From contig JAKBMG010000126.1 of the NCBI GenBank assembly GCA_021831685.1, positions 1 to 64,000 of the forward strand: a stretch of DNA of 64,000 nucleotides, read 5' to 3'. The notes below the pieces were generated by a model, which saw nothing but the letters and a program-made list of their open reading frames with translations, was not told where the DNA came from and did not search any database. Source of the stretch: Bacteroidota bacterium. GTDB lineage: Bacteria > Bacteroidota > Ignavibacteria > Ignavibacteriales > Ignavibacteriaceae. A program made the position numbers and the translations under genes. How positions within the stretch are numbered: the stretch's first letter is position 1; each line of letters begins with the position of its first letter. This document shows, one piece after another, positions 55,279 through 64,000 of the stretch.

Positions 55279-55620
55279 TCAGCTAAAAATATCCTGGTTG
55301 TCTACTTCGGATTGTTTTGGCTCCCAATCAAATCCTTCGCATGGAAGATATTCTTTCGTCGGATGCTCGTCGTGAAGCACACACAACACGGCTGTTTTAT
55401 CAAAGTTTGTGCATGTCGAGCAAAGAGTATACTCGATTACTTCTTTATTTCTTTCTTTAAATAGTCTATAATGAATAATAGCTGGATGAATAATCACTCC
55501 GTAAATTGAAGCAAGATTTATCAGCCACCAAACAGGGAAGCTAATATAATCCTTCAACACCCATATAATCGGGATTGTAATTACGATGCGTATAATTGTC
55601 CAAAATACTACTTCACCCAA
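55279..55620 (-). CDS. Small membrane protein with cysteine-rich C-terminus
   Basis: 113 residues; not recognised. Two hydrophobic stretches (about 5-22 and 29-46) suggest a membrane hairpin. The C-terminal half has the cysteine pattern LCSTCTNFDKTAVLC, then CEGFDWEP, which resembles a small metal-binding ribbon; five Cys and one His (LHDEHP) are available. The N-terminal start could lie one Met later only far inside, so I keep this one. It stands alone between slyD and the tRNA. Confidence 0.6.
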   Translation of the reverse strand: MGEVVFWTIIRIVITIPIIWVLKDYISFPVWWLINLASIYGVIIHPAIIHYRLFKERNKEVIEYTLCSTCTNFDKTAVLCVLHDEHPTKEYLPCEGFDWEPKQSEVDNQDIFS

Positions 55621-55740
55621 AATTCATTTCCAAAGGATTAATCAAAAAATAATTTTGTAATATTAACTAGAAGATAAAAATCAATTTGATAATAATAAAT
55701 AGACTAACTTTTCCATTACAATAAAATAAGATTGGAAAAA

Positions 55741-55893
55741 CTAAAGCGTACTATGTAATAATTGTGTCTGAGATTCCGGAAATCTTTCACCCCATTTGTC
55801 TTCAGTAGAATTAGATTTGTTGCTTCCTCCGTATAAGGAAACAAACACTATTGACGAATATAAATTTATTTGCTCAGGTTTGTGCTTTTTCAA
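55741..55893 (-). CDS. Doubtful 50-codon ORF
   Basis: TTG-started frame with a hydrophobic INLYSSIVFVSLYGG stretch and a polar tail (NKSNSTEDKWGERFPE). No ribosome binding site and no recognisable family. Listed because the gap 55621-55980 otherwise holds nothing that I can identify. Confidence 0.15.
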   Translation of the reverse strand: MKKHKPEQINLYSSIVFVSLYGGSNKSNSTEDKWGERFPESQTQLLHSTL

Positions 55894-55980
55894 TTAAAAT
55901 TTGTTATGTTATAAATCAATATTTATTAGTAATTTTAATTGAAGAATTCGTTTGGGGTTGGATTTGAGGGGTTCCATCAA

Positions 55981-56005
55981 AAAAAAATACCACTAAGAAA
56001 GTGGT
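55981..56005 (-). terminator. Terminator of tRNA-Lys
   Basis: ACCACT-ttctt-AGTGGT followed on the minus strand by A and seven T residues, 13 bases after the tRNA 3' end. Confidence 0.85.
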
Positions 56006-56017
56006 AAAAAAGGTATG

Positions 56018-56089
56018 TGAGCGCGGGTGGTTTCGAACCACCGACCCTCTGCTTAAAAGGCAGATGCTCTACCCCTGAGCTACGCGCCC
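56018..56089 (-). tRNA. tRNA-Lys (anticodon TTT)
   Basis: Full cloverleaf on the minus strand: acceptor GGGCGCG / CGCGCTC (one G-T pair), D arm GCTC...GAGC, anticodon arm TCTGC-CTTTTAA-GCAGA with anticodon TTT, T arm GGTGG-TTCGAAC-CACC. The 3' CCA is not encoded (A-C-A follows). It is followed by a strong terminator. Confidence 0.97.
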
Positions 56090-56166
56090 TTTTTTTAGAG
56101 TGACAAATATAATTATTTGGTTTTTCTATTCCAAATATATCAATCATTAAAAAAGTTCAACATAAA

Positions 56167-57537
56167 ATGCTTAAAAACTCCAAAATTCTTGTTTGTGACG
56201 ACGACGAAACACTCTGTTATCTACTAAAAGAGCAGCTTCTTGAAGAAGGATTCTTGGTTGATACCGTTTATGACGGTAGCCTCGCCATCGATGCCATCAA
56301 AAGAAAAAACTATGATCTTTTGCTTCTTGATCTTAATATGAGAGACGTTCCGGGAGAGGAAGTTCTAAAGTTTGTTGCTGAATACAATTCCTCGCTCCAG
56401 GTCGTTATGCTAACCGCACAGACTGATGTTAGAAATGCTATCGAATGTATTAAGCTCGGCGCTTATGATTTTATTACCAAGCCCTATAATTTTGATGAAT
56501 TGCTCCTTACAATTAACCGAGCGCTTGAACACAAAGACTTAATCGTAAAAACAGCTTTATTAAATGAGCAGGTAAATAGAAAACTTTCAACAAGAATTAT
56601 AGGCAACAGCTCAGAACTACAGCGTGTAATAAACCTCGCAAACAAATCGGCAGTATCAGATTCAAATATTTTAATTGAAGGCGAAACCGGCACCGGTAAG
56701 GAATTGTTTGCCGAATATATTCACAAAAAATCTTCCAGGCATGATCAACCTTTTGTAGTGATAAATTGCGCTTCACTCCCAGATCAATTAATAGAAAGCG
56801 AATTATTCGGGCACGAAAAGGGCGCATTTACAGATGCAAAATCTACTAAGCAAGGCTTAGTTGAAATTGCACACGGCGGGACTTTGTTTTTGGATGAAAT
56901 AGGTGAGCTTAGTTTGTCTCTTCAACCAAAGCTTCTTCGTTTTTTAGAGAATGGCGAGTATAGAAGAATCGGCGGTGTTACAAATTTAAATTCTAACGTT
57001 AGAGTAATAGGTGCAACGAATCGAAATCTTTTGGAAGAAGCCGATAATAAAAATTTCCGGCGCGATCTTTTGTTTAGACTTAATGTAATTACTTTAACCA
57101 TTCCCCCGCTTCGCGAAAGGAAAGAAGATATTTTAGTTCTTGCAAATCATTTCCTCGAAGTTAAATCTTCAATTAAATCTCCTAAAAAACTTTCTCCCAG
57201 CGCTGAAGAATCTCTTCTTCATTATGATTTCCCCGGAAACATTAGGGAACTTGAACATATTATTGAAAGAGCTTTAATCTTTGCAGAAGATGAGCACATT
57301 GCTCCTGATGATTTGAATCTACCGGTAAACGCGCACAAGATTGCCATTCAAAAAAATATTTCTTTAGCCATAGACGATAGTGACGAAATCCTCAGTATAG
57401 ATGACGTTGAAAGAAGGCATATTGCAAAAACACTTAATGTCCTGAATTGGGATAGAAATAAAACCGCTGTCAAACTTGGTATAAGTCCCAAAACTTTATA
57501 TACAAAGATTAGAAAATATCAAATTAAGAAATTTTAG
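56167..57537 (+). CDS. Sigma-54-dependent NtrC-family response regulator
   Basis: 456 residues: receiver (about 5-120, [15 protein letters not shown] with phospho-Asp, ITKPYNF with Lys), AAA+ domain (about 145-375) with Walker A GETGTGKE near 174, the sigma-54 contact loop reading GAFTDA (classical GAFTGA) near 218, Walker B LFLDEIGE, and the R-finger region, then a Fis-type HTH ([20 protein letters not shown]). GAFTDA is a frequent natural variant. It precedes a hybrid kinase by 5 bases, its probable partner. Confidence 0.94.
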   Translation: MLKNSKILVCDDDETLCYLLKEQLLEEGFLVDTVYDGSLAIDAIKRKNYDLLLLDLNMRDVPGEEVLKFVAEYNSSLQVVMLTAQTDVRNAIECIKLGAYDFITKPYNFDELLLTINRALEHKDLIVKTALLNEQVNRKLSTRIIGNSSELQRVINLANKSAVSDSNILIEGETGTGKELFAEYIHKKSSRHDQPFVVINCASLPDQLIESELFGHEKGAFTDAKSTKQGLVEIAHGGTLFLDEIGELSLSLQPKLLRFLENGEYRRIGGVTNLNSNVRVIGATNRNLLEEADNKNFRRDLLFRLNVITLTIPPLRERKEDILVLANHFLEVKSSIKSPKKLSPSAEESLLHYDFPGNIRELEHIIERALIFAEDEHIAPDDLNLPVNAHKIAIQKNISLAIDDSDEILSIDDVERRHIAKTLNVLNWDRNKTAVKLGISPKTLYTKIRKYQIKKF

Positions 57538-57542
57538 CTTCC

Positions 57543-59231
57543 ATGACTGAAAAAGAAGTTGCCCAAAATTATACACAGGAGCAAAAAGCAGCGGAAGTAT
57601 CAAAAGAGATTTTACTTTTCCAAAAAGAAATGCGTGATTTCCTTCCTTTTCTGTTAAAAGAAAAATCACTAAAGAATTTATCCGGCATGATTTTAAAACG
57701 ATGTGCTACTTTATCCGACAGCAATTTCGGTTTTATTTATCTAATTCACGATAATAGCAAAGTAGAATACATATTCTTTGATCCGACCGAACAATTTCAG
57801 ACAAGCCAGGAAATTGAGAAAGACATTACTGCAAATTTTTCTTTCATAAATAAATGGATTGGCATAAATAAACGTTCCTTATATGTCAAAAACAATCCGG
57901 ATAACATTGGATACAACCTTACCCAATTACTTAATTGTAGTTCATTAATTATTTCGCCGTGTTTTTTTGACAGTAAGCTTTTAGCTTCGATTGTTGTTGC
58001 CAAAAAAACCGGTGAATACAATGCTATATCGGTTAGCAGCGTTGAACAATTTGCACTGCTTCTGGCTTTTGCAATAAGCAGCATCCGCACCGGTGAATTG
58101 AATGCCGCACTTGAAGGGCGACTTTTGCAGGCGCAAAAATTAGAGACTATCGGAAAACTTTCCAGCGGCATGGCACACGATTTTAACAACTTGTTGTCAA
58201 GCATTTTTGGAAGCCTTAATCTTTTGAAGAAAAGAATTCCGGAAAGAGAAGATGTAACACGTCTTTTAGATAACATTGAGAGCTGCTCCATACGGGCTAA
58301 AGATTTAACCAAAGGTTTGTTATCGTTCGGCAAACCTACTCCGAAGCGAAAAGAATTAATTAAACCGAATATATTGCTTGAAGAAATTGCTTCTGTGATA
58401 AAAGAAACTTTTCCTAAAAGAATTTCATTTAGTTATGAGATTGACAATAGTCTTTTTGATATCTTAGGCAATGGTACAGAGATTTATCAAGTGCTTTTAA
58501 ATTTATGCGTAAATGCTAAAGAAGCAATTGAAAGAAGCGGGAAAATAATCTTAAAAGCAAAAAATATTTCCATTGATGAAAATAATTTAATTGACTATCC
58601 TCTTTTGTCTAAAGGAAATTATATTTGGATTTCTGTATCTGATTCAGGCGCCGGAATAGAAGAAGAAAACCAGATCAAAATCTTTGATCCTTATTTTTCT
58701 ACCAAGGGGAAGGAAAGCAGCTCCGGCTCGGGGCTTGGTCTTTATGTTACCTATGGCATCGTTAAAGCCCACAATGGGCATATAGAGGTTTCAAGCGTTG
58801 TAGATTCCGGAACAACTTTCGATGTTTTTATCCCTGCATATGAACCTAAAAACATTACAAATATCTCACAGTCTGAAAAAATTATTCTTTTAGCCGATGA
58901 TGAAATTATGCTTCGTGATCTCCTCACCGAGCTTCTTGAATCTTACGGCTACAATGTAATCAAAGTCGCCTCCGGTATTGAAGCTTTGAAGGTTCTTACG
59001 GAAGAAATAAAAGTTGATTTGGCGATAATCGATTTTAATATGCCTGAAATGAATGGATTAGACTGCATAAAAAAAATTAGGGAGCTAAACTTTGCTTTTC
59101 CGGTAATCCTGTCATCCGGTAGCCTGTCATTAAACGATAATTTTGATTACAAGAAATTTAGCATCAACGGTGTACTTCCAAAACCTTATGAATTTGATAC
59201 CATGCTTGAGACAATAAGAAAATTACTCTAA
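57543..59231 (+). CDS. GAF hybrid histidine kinase with receiver
   Basis: 562 residues, no membrane segment. GAF-like sensor (about 45-185), HisKA with H-box KLSSGMAHDFNNLLSSIFG (His near 214), HATPase_c (LNLCVNAKEAIERSG, SDSGAGI, GSGLGLYVTYGI), and a C-terminal receiver (about 440-560) with ADDE, phospho-Asp in AIIDFNMPEMNG and Lys in LPKPY. The AHDFNNLL H-box places it in the NtrB/FixL-like class commonly paired with NtrC regulators, consistent with the gene just upstream. Its stop overlaps the convergent receiver gene by 9 bases. Confidence 0.93.
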   Translation: MTEKEVAQNYTQEQKAAEVSKEILLFQKEMRDFLPFLLKEKSLKNLSGMILKRCATLSDSNFGFIYLIHDNSKVEYIFFDPTEQFQTSQEIEKDITANFSFINKWIGINKRSLYVKNNPDNIGYNLTQLLNCSSLIISPCFFDSKLLASIVVAKKTGEYNAISVSSVEQFALLLAFAISSIRTGELNAALEGRLLQAQKLETIGKLSSGMAHDFNNLLSSIFGSLNLLKKRIPEREDVTRLLDNIESCSIRAKDLTKGLLSFGKPTPKRKELIKPNILLEEIASVIKETFPKRISFSYEIDNSLFDILGNGTEIYQVLLNLCVNAKEAIERSGKIILKAKNISIDENNLIDYPLLSKGNYIWISVSDSGAGIEEENQIKIFDPYFSTKGKESSSGSGLGLYVTYGIVKAHNGHIEVSSVVDSGTTFDVFIPAYEPKNITNISQSEKIILLADDEIMLRDLLTELLESYGYNVIKVASGIEALKVLTEEIKVDLAIIDFNMPEMNGLDCIKKIRELNFAFPVILSSGSLSLNDNFDYKKFSINGVLPKPYEFDTMLETIRKLL

Positions 59232-59903
59232 GCTTTCGTTTTTTTTATCATCGAACTGCACCATTTTTATATCTTTTATGTAATCAGAAAAAACCGGCTT
59301 CTTTATTGAGTTAAGCTGATTTAATATATCGTTGATTTCTTTAATTGCAATTTCTATATAACTAAGCCGTTTTAAAATTGCATCGGGTGAGACTTCATTT
59401 TTTTTCAACTCTCTTTTTATAGCTGCCGTAGAAAGACTTAATAATGTAAGCGGCTGCTTTATTTTGTGGTTAGTGGTTACAACGGTAGCAGTAAAAGTAT
59501 TCTTTTGTTCCGCTTCAAGAAGTTTTTTTTGTGCTTCGGATAACTTTAAGGCAGAATTAATTCTTGCAAGAAGCTCGATCCGGTTAAAGGGCTTTTTTAT
59601 ATAATCAAATGCTCCCGCTTCAAGCCCCTCCTTCGTATCTTCCGCATCTATTTTTGCGGTTACTAAAATAATTGGAATCCTGGAAGTCGCAGGATCCTCT
59701 ACTAAAATTTTGCAAACTTCAAACCCCGTCATTTCCGGCATCATAACATCGAGCAAAATTAAATCCGGAGTTTCATTCTTTGCTTTTTCAATACCTGTTC
59801 TGCCCTCATACGCTTTTAGTACTTCATAACCTTCCCGCTCAAGCCTGTCTTGCAGCAGGAAAACATTTTCAGGCAAATCATCTATTACTAAAATTTTTTT
59901 CAT
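59223..59903 (-). CDS. Receiver fused to an orphan H-box (DHp-like) domain
   Basis: 226 residues. Receiver at 1-120 with complete residues: VIDDLPEN, LILLDVMMPEM (phospho-Asp), ILVTAK and YIKKPF. Then a helical region (about 125-205) with TTNHKIKQPLTLLSLSTAAI, which matches the H-x-I-K-Q-P-L core of a HisKA H-box, but no HATPase domain follows. It could be a two-step phosphotransfer protein (Asp to His) or a dimeric output module. It starts one base after the large hybrid kinase stop, so it acts with it. Overlaps the convergent kinase gene end by 9 bases. Confidence 0.88.
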   Translation of the reverse strand: MKKILVIDDLPENVFLLQDRLEREGYEVLKAYEGRTGIEKAKNETPDLILLDVMMPEMTGFEVCKILVEDPATSRIPIILVTAKIDAEDTKEGLEAGAFDYIKKPFNRIELLARINSALKLSEAQKKLLEAEQKNTFTATVVTTNHKIKQPLTLLSLSTAAIKRELKKNEVSPDAILKRLSYIEIAIKEINDILNQLNSIKKPVFSDYIKDIKMVQFDDKKNESLE

Positions 59904-59904
59904 A

Positions 59905-62900
59905 TCAACTAATCTTATTTTTTGAGAACAATTTTTCTATTTTGAACGCCATTACTCCTGCGTTAACCGGCTTTGGAATGAAATCGTCGAAACCGTGTCT
60001 CATAATAACTTCTTTATCTTCAAGCATTGCTTTTGCTGTTACGGCAAAAATTGGAATATTCTTCCATTTTTTATTTTGTCTAATTCTGCTAATTGTTTGA
60101 AAACCATCCATTTCAGGCATCATAATATCGAGCAAAATCAGATCAGGTAATTTCATTTCCAAATTCCTCAAACACTCAATTCCGTTCTTAGCGGTGAATG
60201 CTTTACAATCGCAAGCACGGACAATTTCACTAATCGTAAAAAGTGTGTCCGGGTCGTCGTCTACCACCAGAACATTGCCGCGGTAAATATGATTTTCATC
60301 CTCATCAACTAAATCCATTTTTTCTTCAAGAGCAACCTCAGCGGACGATCTATTGGTTGCCGCTAAAGAAAGTGATTCTGTCTCCTGCAGTCGTATTCTA
60401 TCTCGAACTACTTTCAGAACATCGAGCGGATGCCCGTTGGATTTAACCGTAATCTGCTCAACGATATTGTTTAACGAGTTCCTTTCTTCCTCCGTTAAAT
60501 CTTTTGCCGTACTGATTATTATTGGGATATGCTTTGTCTCCCTGTTTGACTTGAGCTTATAAGAAAGCGTAATTCCATCAACGTTCGGCATCATAAGATC
60601 AAGGATTACTAAATCCGGCTGCGTTTCCAAAATTTTACTAAATGCAATTTGACTGTCCTGTATAAAATCGATTCTGACCTTATCATTTTTAAATGCTGCT
60701 TTAAATTTTTCAAATTCCATTTCATCGTCATCTACAACAACGATCTTTTCGATTTTTTTCTTTGCAAGATTTTCTAATTTGTTAAAGGCAGAAAGTAATG
60801 CGTCGGGAGTAATTGGCTTAACAAAATATTCATAAGCGCCCAGCCCATAACCCAAATTTTTATCGCTGATAATTGAAATTAAAATAACTGGAATATCTTT
60901 TGTAGAAGGGTTTTGTTTAAGCTCTTTCAGCACAGTCCAGCCGTCTTTATCCGGCATCATTACATCTAGAGTAATAGCAAACGGTTGAATTTTCTTTGCC
61001 TGCCCGACTCCAGCTTCGCCGTCTTCGGCGTAAACAACTTCGTAGCCTTTTGAAATTAGATATTGTCCGATGGTATAACGCACCTCCGGGTCATCATCAA
61101 TTACCAAAATCGGATTTTTTCTGTTTTTAATTAATGTTTGAACATTAACTTTTGGTGAATCTCCGTCGTCTCTAAGTTTTATAATATTAAGCGGAATAAC
61201 AAAAGAGAAAATTGAACCGTTACCCGGCTCGCTTTCCACGGAAACAGTGCTCTTCATCAAGGTAGCAATTTTTTTGCAAATAGCTAAACCAAGCCCGGTA
61301 CCGCTGTACCTGCGGGTTGTTGTACCGTCGACTTGTCTAAACTCTTCAAATATTATTTTTTGATCTTCAGCAGACATGCCAATACCAGTATCAATTACGT
61401 CGAATTTTAAGTTTTTATTTTCAAGCGACGATATACGAAGCTCCACAAATCCGGTATCAGTAAACTTAACAGCATTGCCAAGTAAATTAATTAATACCTG
61501 CACTACTTTTCCTCTGTCAGTATTGATGACAATCTTAGTATTAATATTTTTCACAATTCTAAAGGCAATGCCTTTTTGATTGGCAAGCAGGGCAATTTGA
61601 TTTTCAATCTCCACAATTAATTCTTCAAGAAAAACATCTTCATTATGAACCTCCATTTTCCCGGCTTCAATTTTCGAAAGATCGAGTATATCGTTAATCA
61701 ATCCCATCAGACGCTTTCCGCTTTTCAAAACAACTTCGATTCTTTCGCGGTTCTTATTTTTAAGGGAATTATCCTCAAGAATTAATTCCGTCAAACCAAG
61801 AATGGAGTTCATCGGCGTTCGCAATTCGTGAGACATGCTGGCAAGGAAGTGAGATTTTAATTCCGTCGCCTCTTCTGCTTTGCCTTTTTGGATTTCCAGT
61901 TCATCTGCTTTTTCCTTTAGCTTTTGATGAAGTTCAATTAGGGTCTCATTCTGCCTTCGTACCTGGATATTTTGCTTTTGATAATCTTCATTCAGCTTTT
62001 TTAGTTCCGCAACAAAATTCTCTAACTGAACAAAGGCAAAAGCATTTGTTAATCCTATAGCAAGCTGTTCCTGAATTTTAGATAAATATTCTTTTGCTTC
62101 ATCACCCGGCTTATCAAAAGAGCCAAGTTCTAATATTGCGATTACTTTACCGTTGTAAATTACCGGATTAAGCAAAAGATATTTTATTTCAATCTTAATG
62201 GATCCCGCAGAAACAACCGGAAGATTTTCCTTCAACGAAAATATTTCAAACGGCTCGTGGCTTTTAATTATAGCATTGAAGAAATTTGATTTTTCATCAA
62301 ACGTTATTTCCTTGCCCAAACCGTATGAACTTACAAGAGAAATTTTTCCTTCTTCAACAGCATACAAACCACCTATTATAAATCCGCACGTCTTAATAAT
62401 TTTTTGTAATGCCGCTTCTGATATTTCTTTTAACGTAGGATTTTGATTTATCAACGTTATGAATTCCGAGTACTCATTTTTTACTTTTTCATTCTTTTGA
62501 AGCTGCTCAATCATGGTATTGAATGCCGTGCCAAGCTTGCCCAGTTCATCTTTTGATTGAACAATAATTTTATTCTGAAAATTTCCTTCCTTAGTGACTT
62601 CAGTGGCTTTGCTTAACTGTGTAATCTGTTTCCGCATTTTATCGGTAAAAAGTAAAGTTAAAATTAACGAAAGTAATATTCCTGTTGATCCAATAATTAT
62701 CAAAAAAGATCTTATATTGGAACGGAGGTCTGCTGCTTCACTAAGCGTATTAAAAATTAAAAACTGAAAACCTTTGTTAAGCTTAAAGTCGAGATCCGGC
62801 TTATAAATTGTAGCAAGAATATCCGAAGACCCGCTGCCGTTTGAATAAACATCAAAATTATTTTTCCCTGCAAGGGTTTTAGATGCGTTTGCTAACACAT

Positions 62901-63441
62901 AAGAATATTTTTGATTGAGCGATTCATTTGACACTTCGGCAGTGTTCCCGTTCAAGATTAAAGCAACTTCGGCATTTATTTTCTTCGCAATGTTATTAAG
63001 AAAATCGTTCGATATTATCTTTCCGTAATAATAAATTTTCCCGTCATTTGCCTTGTATCTTCTAACCAGGGTGAAGGGATTTTTAGTGAGAAATTCATTA
63101 AGCGAAAAATTATTCGCGGGTACTTCAACTCCGTCATTTAATATTTTTACTATAGCCAGATCAGGAGATTCACCGTTTGATTCAAGAATAAAGTCGACAT
63201 TTTTGGAATTATTATAAGTGTTGTTGAAGTTATTATTTACCAGATAAAGGAAATCGTCGTCAATATCCTGGATTTGTGTACGATAAGCATAAATAAAATC
63301 GTTTGCAGAATTCAGAAGATATTTTGATTGTTGCGAAGATAGAACATTATATACAATTGAATAAAACGCAAGGGCAGAACTTCCGAGGATAACCGCAACT
63401 ATTGCGAAATTAATTATTAGGAGCCGGTAACTTATTTTCAT
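59905..63441 (-). CDS. Membrane hybrid histidine kinase with three receivers
   Basis: 1178 residues. TM1 (about 7-30), extracytoplasmic sensor (about 35-240) not recognised, TM2 (about 244-266), HAMP (about 268-320), GAF (about 330-470), coiled coil, HisKA with His538 in ASMSHELRTPMNSILG, HATPase_c (LLGNAVKFTD, DTGIGMS, GTGLGLAIC), then three receivers at about 790-905, 915-1030 and 1065-1175. Phospho-Asp motifs: ITLDVMMPDKDG, VILDLMMPNVDG, LILLDIMMPEMDG; each keeps its acidic pair and Lys. No Hpt domain. Lies between two receiver-only genes (63444 upstream and 59223 downstream), 1-3 bases apart. Confidence 0.94.
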   Translation of the reverse strand: MKISYRLLIINFAIVAVILGSSALAFYSIVYNVLSSQQSKYLLNSANDFIYAYRTQIQDIDDDFLYLVNNNFNNTYNNSKNVDFILESNGESPDLAIVKILNDGVEVPANNFSLNEFLTKNPFTLVRRYKANDGKIYYYGKIISNDFLNNIAKKINAEVALILNGNTAEVSNESLNQKYSYVLANASKTLAGKNNFDVYSNGSGSSDILATIYKPDLDFKLNKGFQFLIFNTLSEAADLRSNIRSFLIIIGSTGILLSLILTLLFTDKMRKQITQLSKATEVTKEGNFQNKIIVQSKDELGKLGTAFNTMIEQLQKNEKVKNEYSEFITLINQNPTLKEISEAALQKIIKTCGFIIGGLYAVEEGKISLVSSYGLGKEITFDEKSNFFNAIIKSHEPFEIFSLKENLPVVSAGSIKIEIKYLLLNPVIYNGKVIAILELGSFDKPGDEAKEYLSKIQEQLAIGLTNAFAFVQLENFVAELKKLNEDYQKQNIQVRRQNETLIELHQKLKEKADELEIQKGKAEEATELKSHFLASMSHELRTPMNSILGLTELILEDNSLKNKNRERIEVVLKSGKRLMGLINDILDLSKIEAGKMEVHNEDVFLEELIVEIENQIALLANQKGIAFRIVKNINTKIVINTDRGKVVQVLINLLGNAVKFTDTGFVELRISSLENKNLKFDVIDTGIGMSAEDQKIIFEEFRQVDGTTTRRYSGTGLGLAICKKIATLMKSTVSVESEPGNGSIFSFVIPLNIIKLRDDGDSPKVNVQTLIKNRKNPILVIDDDPEVRYTIGQYLISKGYEVVYAEDGEAGVGQAKKIQPFAITLDVMMPDKDGWTVLKELKQNPSTKDIPVILISIISDKNLGYGLGAYEYFVKPITPDALLSAFNKLENLAKKKIEKIVVVDDDEMEFEKFKAAFKNDKVRIDFIQDSQIAFSKILETQPDLVILDLMMPNVDGITLSYKLKSNRETKHIPIIISTAKDLTEEERNSLNNIVEQITVKSNGHPLDVLKVVRDRIRLQETESLSLAATNRSSAEVALEEKMDLVDEDENHIYRGNVLVVDDDPDTLFTISEIVRACDCKAFTAKNGIECLRNLEMKLPDLILLDIMMPEMDGFQTISRIRQNKKWKNIPIFAVTAKAMLEDKEVIMRHGFDDFIPKPVNAGVMAFKIEKLFSKNKIS

Positions 63442-63443
63442 GG

Positions 63444-63809
63444 TTAGCTATCACGCTGCAAAACTTTTCTTATTGTAATTAAAAGCTCGTCAAAATCATA
63501 CGGCTTACTTATAAAATCGCTTGCGCCCATTTTGGCAGAATTTATCGCGCTTTTTACATCCGCGTAAGCGGTTAAAACAATTACTTTTATTTTAATTCTT
63601 TTTTCTTGAAACTCGTTTAATACCTGAAAACCGTCCTTGCCCGGCATTTTTAGATCAAGTAAAATTAAGTCAGGCAATTTATTTTTTAGAAAATCAAATA
63701 CGGCATCGCCGTTATTAACAAAAGCGGCTTCGTAACCTACTTCTGTTAGCTCGTCTGTAAGGACGGTGCAAAGGTTGACGTCATCATCAACTATTAAAAT
63801 TGATTCCAT
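63444..63809 (-). CDS. Single-domain response regulator (CheY-like)
   Basis: 121 residues, a receiver only: LIVDDDVNL, phospho-Asp in LILLDLKMPGKDG, VLTAYAD, ISKPYDF. The sequence is close to the receivers of NtrC-type proteins. The ATG immediately follows the stop of the upstream gene (TAA-ATG) and the stop is 2 bases before the hybrid kinase start, so the three genes are translationally linked. Confidence 0.95.
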   Translation of the reverse strand: MESILIVDDDVNLCTVLTDELTEVGYEAAFVNNGDAVFDFLKNKLPDLILLDLKMPGKDGFQVLNEFQEKRIKIKVIVLTAYADVKSAINSAKMGASDFISKPYDFDELLITIRKVLQRDS

Positions 63810-64000
63810 TTATTTTTTCACATCATTGCTTTGTGATCCGTTAAACTGATAATGTTTAAGACTACTTCTTTCGTTTTGAAGTTCCATCCGGAGTTGATTT
63901 TCTTCAGGAGGTTCGGATAATCTTTCTTTAAGAGAAGGAACGAGATTAGCTCTGATTAAAATTACGAGTTCCTTTTTGCTTACTTGATTTTGATCGCTGC
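63810..64000 (-). CDS. Probable secretin C-terminus (cut by window edge)
   Basis: The last 62 codons of a gene that enters from the right. KKELVILIRANLVPSLKERL resembles the end of the secretin beta-domain in type II/IV-pilus secretins (GspD/PilQ: KTELVI.I.P.IV). A polar tail follows (about 40 residues). The evidence is only this short segment. Its TAA abuts the receiver gene ATG. Confidence 0.45.
   Translation of the reverse strand, partial: SDQNQVSKKELVILIRANLVPSLKERLSEPPEENQLRMELQNERSSLKHYQFNGSQSNDVKK

Noticed and set aside
56815-56835. GAFTDA in place of GAFTGA as loss of sigma-54 activation
   Set aside because: This substitution is frequent among natural NtrC-family regulators, so it does not by itself indicate loss of function.
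57797-58333. 178-codon antisense ORF within the hybrid kinase
   Set aside because: It lies wholly opposite the GAF/HisKA coding region, and the sense strand has clear domain motifs.

Overview
The window looks like a chromosomal segment from the Bacteroidota/Chlorobiota/Ignavibacteriota side of the tree, most likely an Ignavibacteria-type organism. This is inference from several signs: AT-rich DNA, a type IX secretion sorting tail on the protein at 53620-54426, the long three-domain type of IspG, a UpxY-type antiterminator, and many multi-receiver hybrid kinases. No rRNA, CRISPR array, prophage or intact insertion sequence was seen.

Layout. 1-10.6 kb (minus strand) is the classical translation/RNA operon, transcribed rimP-nusA-infB-rbfA-truB-ribF-rpsO-pnp, followed by an RNase E/G gene cut by the window edge. 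10.7-15.7 kb holds a LapA-like membrane protein, a secreted rhodanese, an NCS2-type permease, a 3-hydroxyisobutyrate-dehydrogenase-family reductase, a 40-residue membrane ORF and rpiB. 16.2-24.2 kb carries a MarR regulator, the run ugd - UpxY antiterminator - OB/HD exoribonuclease - TPR protein, a PAS kinase with a degenerate receiver, and a ferredoxin/geranylgeranyl-reductase pair split by a decayed four-helix-bundle gene. 24.4-29.7 kb is a SWIM-SNF2 helicase downstream of dnaG. 29.7-31 kb is a gene graveyard. 31-39.5 kb (plus strand) runs ispG, nif3-like, zinc-ribbon coiled coil, RNase P RNA, recJ, yebC, ruvC, ruvA. 39.5-55.6 kb (minus) contains a fumarylacetoacetate-hydrolase-family enzyme, a secreted protein of unknown function, clpX, a TPR lipoprotein-like protein, the catalytic subunit of methylmalonyl-CoA mutase, two sensor kinases, a large secreted metalloprotease-propeller-barrel protein, a T9SS cargo protein, a SlyD-type isomerase and a small cysteine-rich membrane protein. 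After tRNA-Lys, 56-63.8 kb is a dense phosphorelay cluster: an NtrC-type regulator, two hybrid kinases, a receiver joined to an orphan H-box domain, and a single-domain receiver that directly follows the tail of a probable secretin gene.

The non-coding DNA is unusually informative. A two-hairpin repeat occurs five times in intergenic gaps, always in the same orientation; one copy lies between exact 24-bp direct repeats. A second palindromic family ending in TTCGAAATGACA occurs near 13.4 and 50.2 kb. Remnants of a vapBC toxin-antitoxin pair and of an outer-membrane barrel gene lie upstream of ispG. Several terminator-like hairpins sit directly against start codons. I did not find a clearly new multi-gene system. 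The best candidates for follow-up are the decayed four-helix-bundle cassette with inverted flanks, the two-hairpin repeat family, and the receiver/H-box protein in the phosphorelay cluster.
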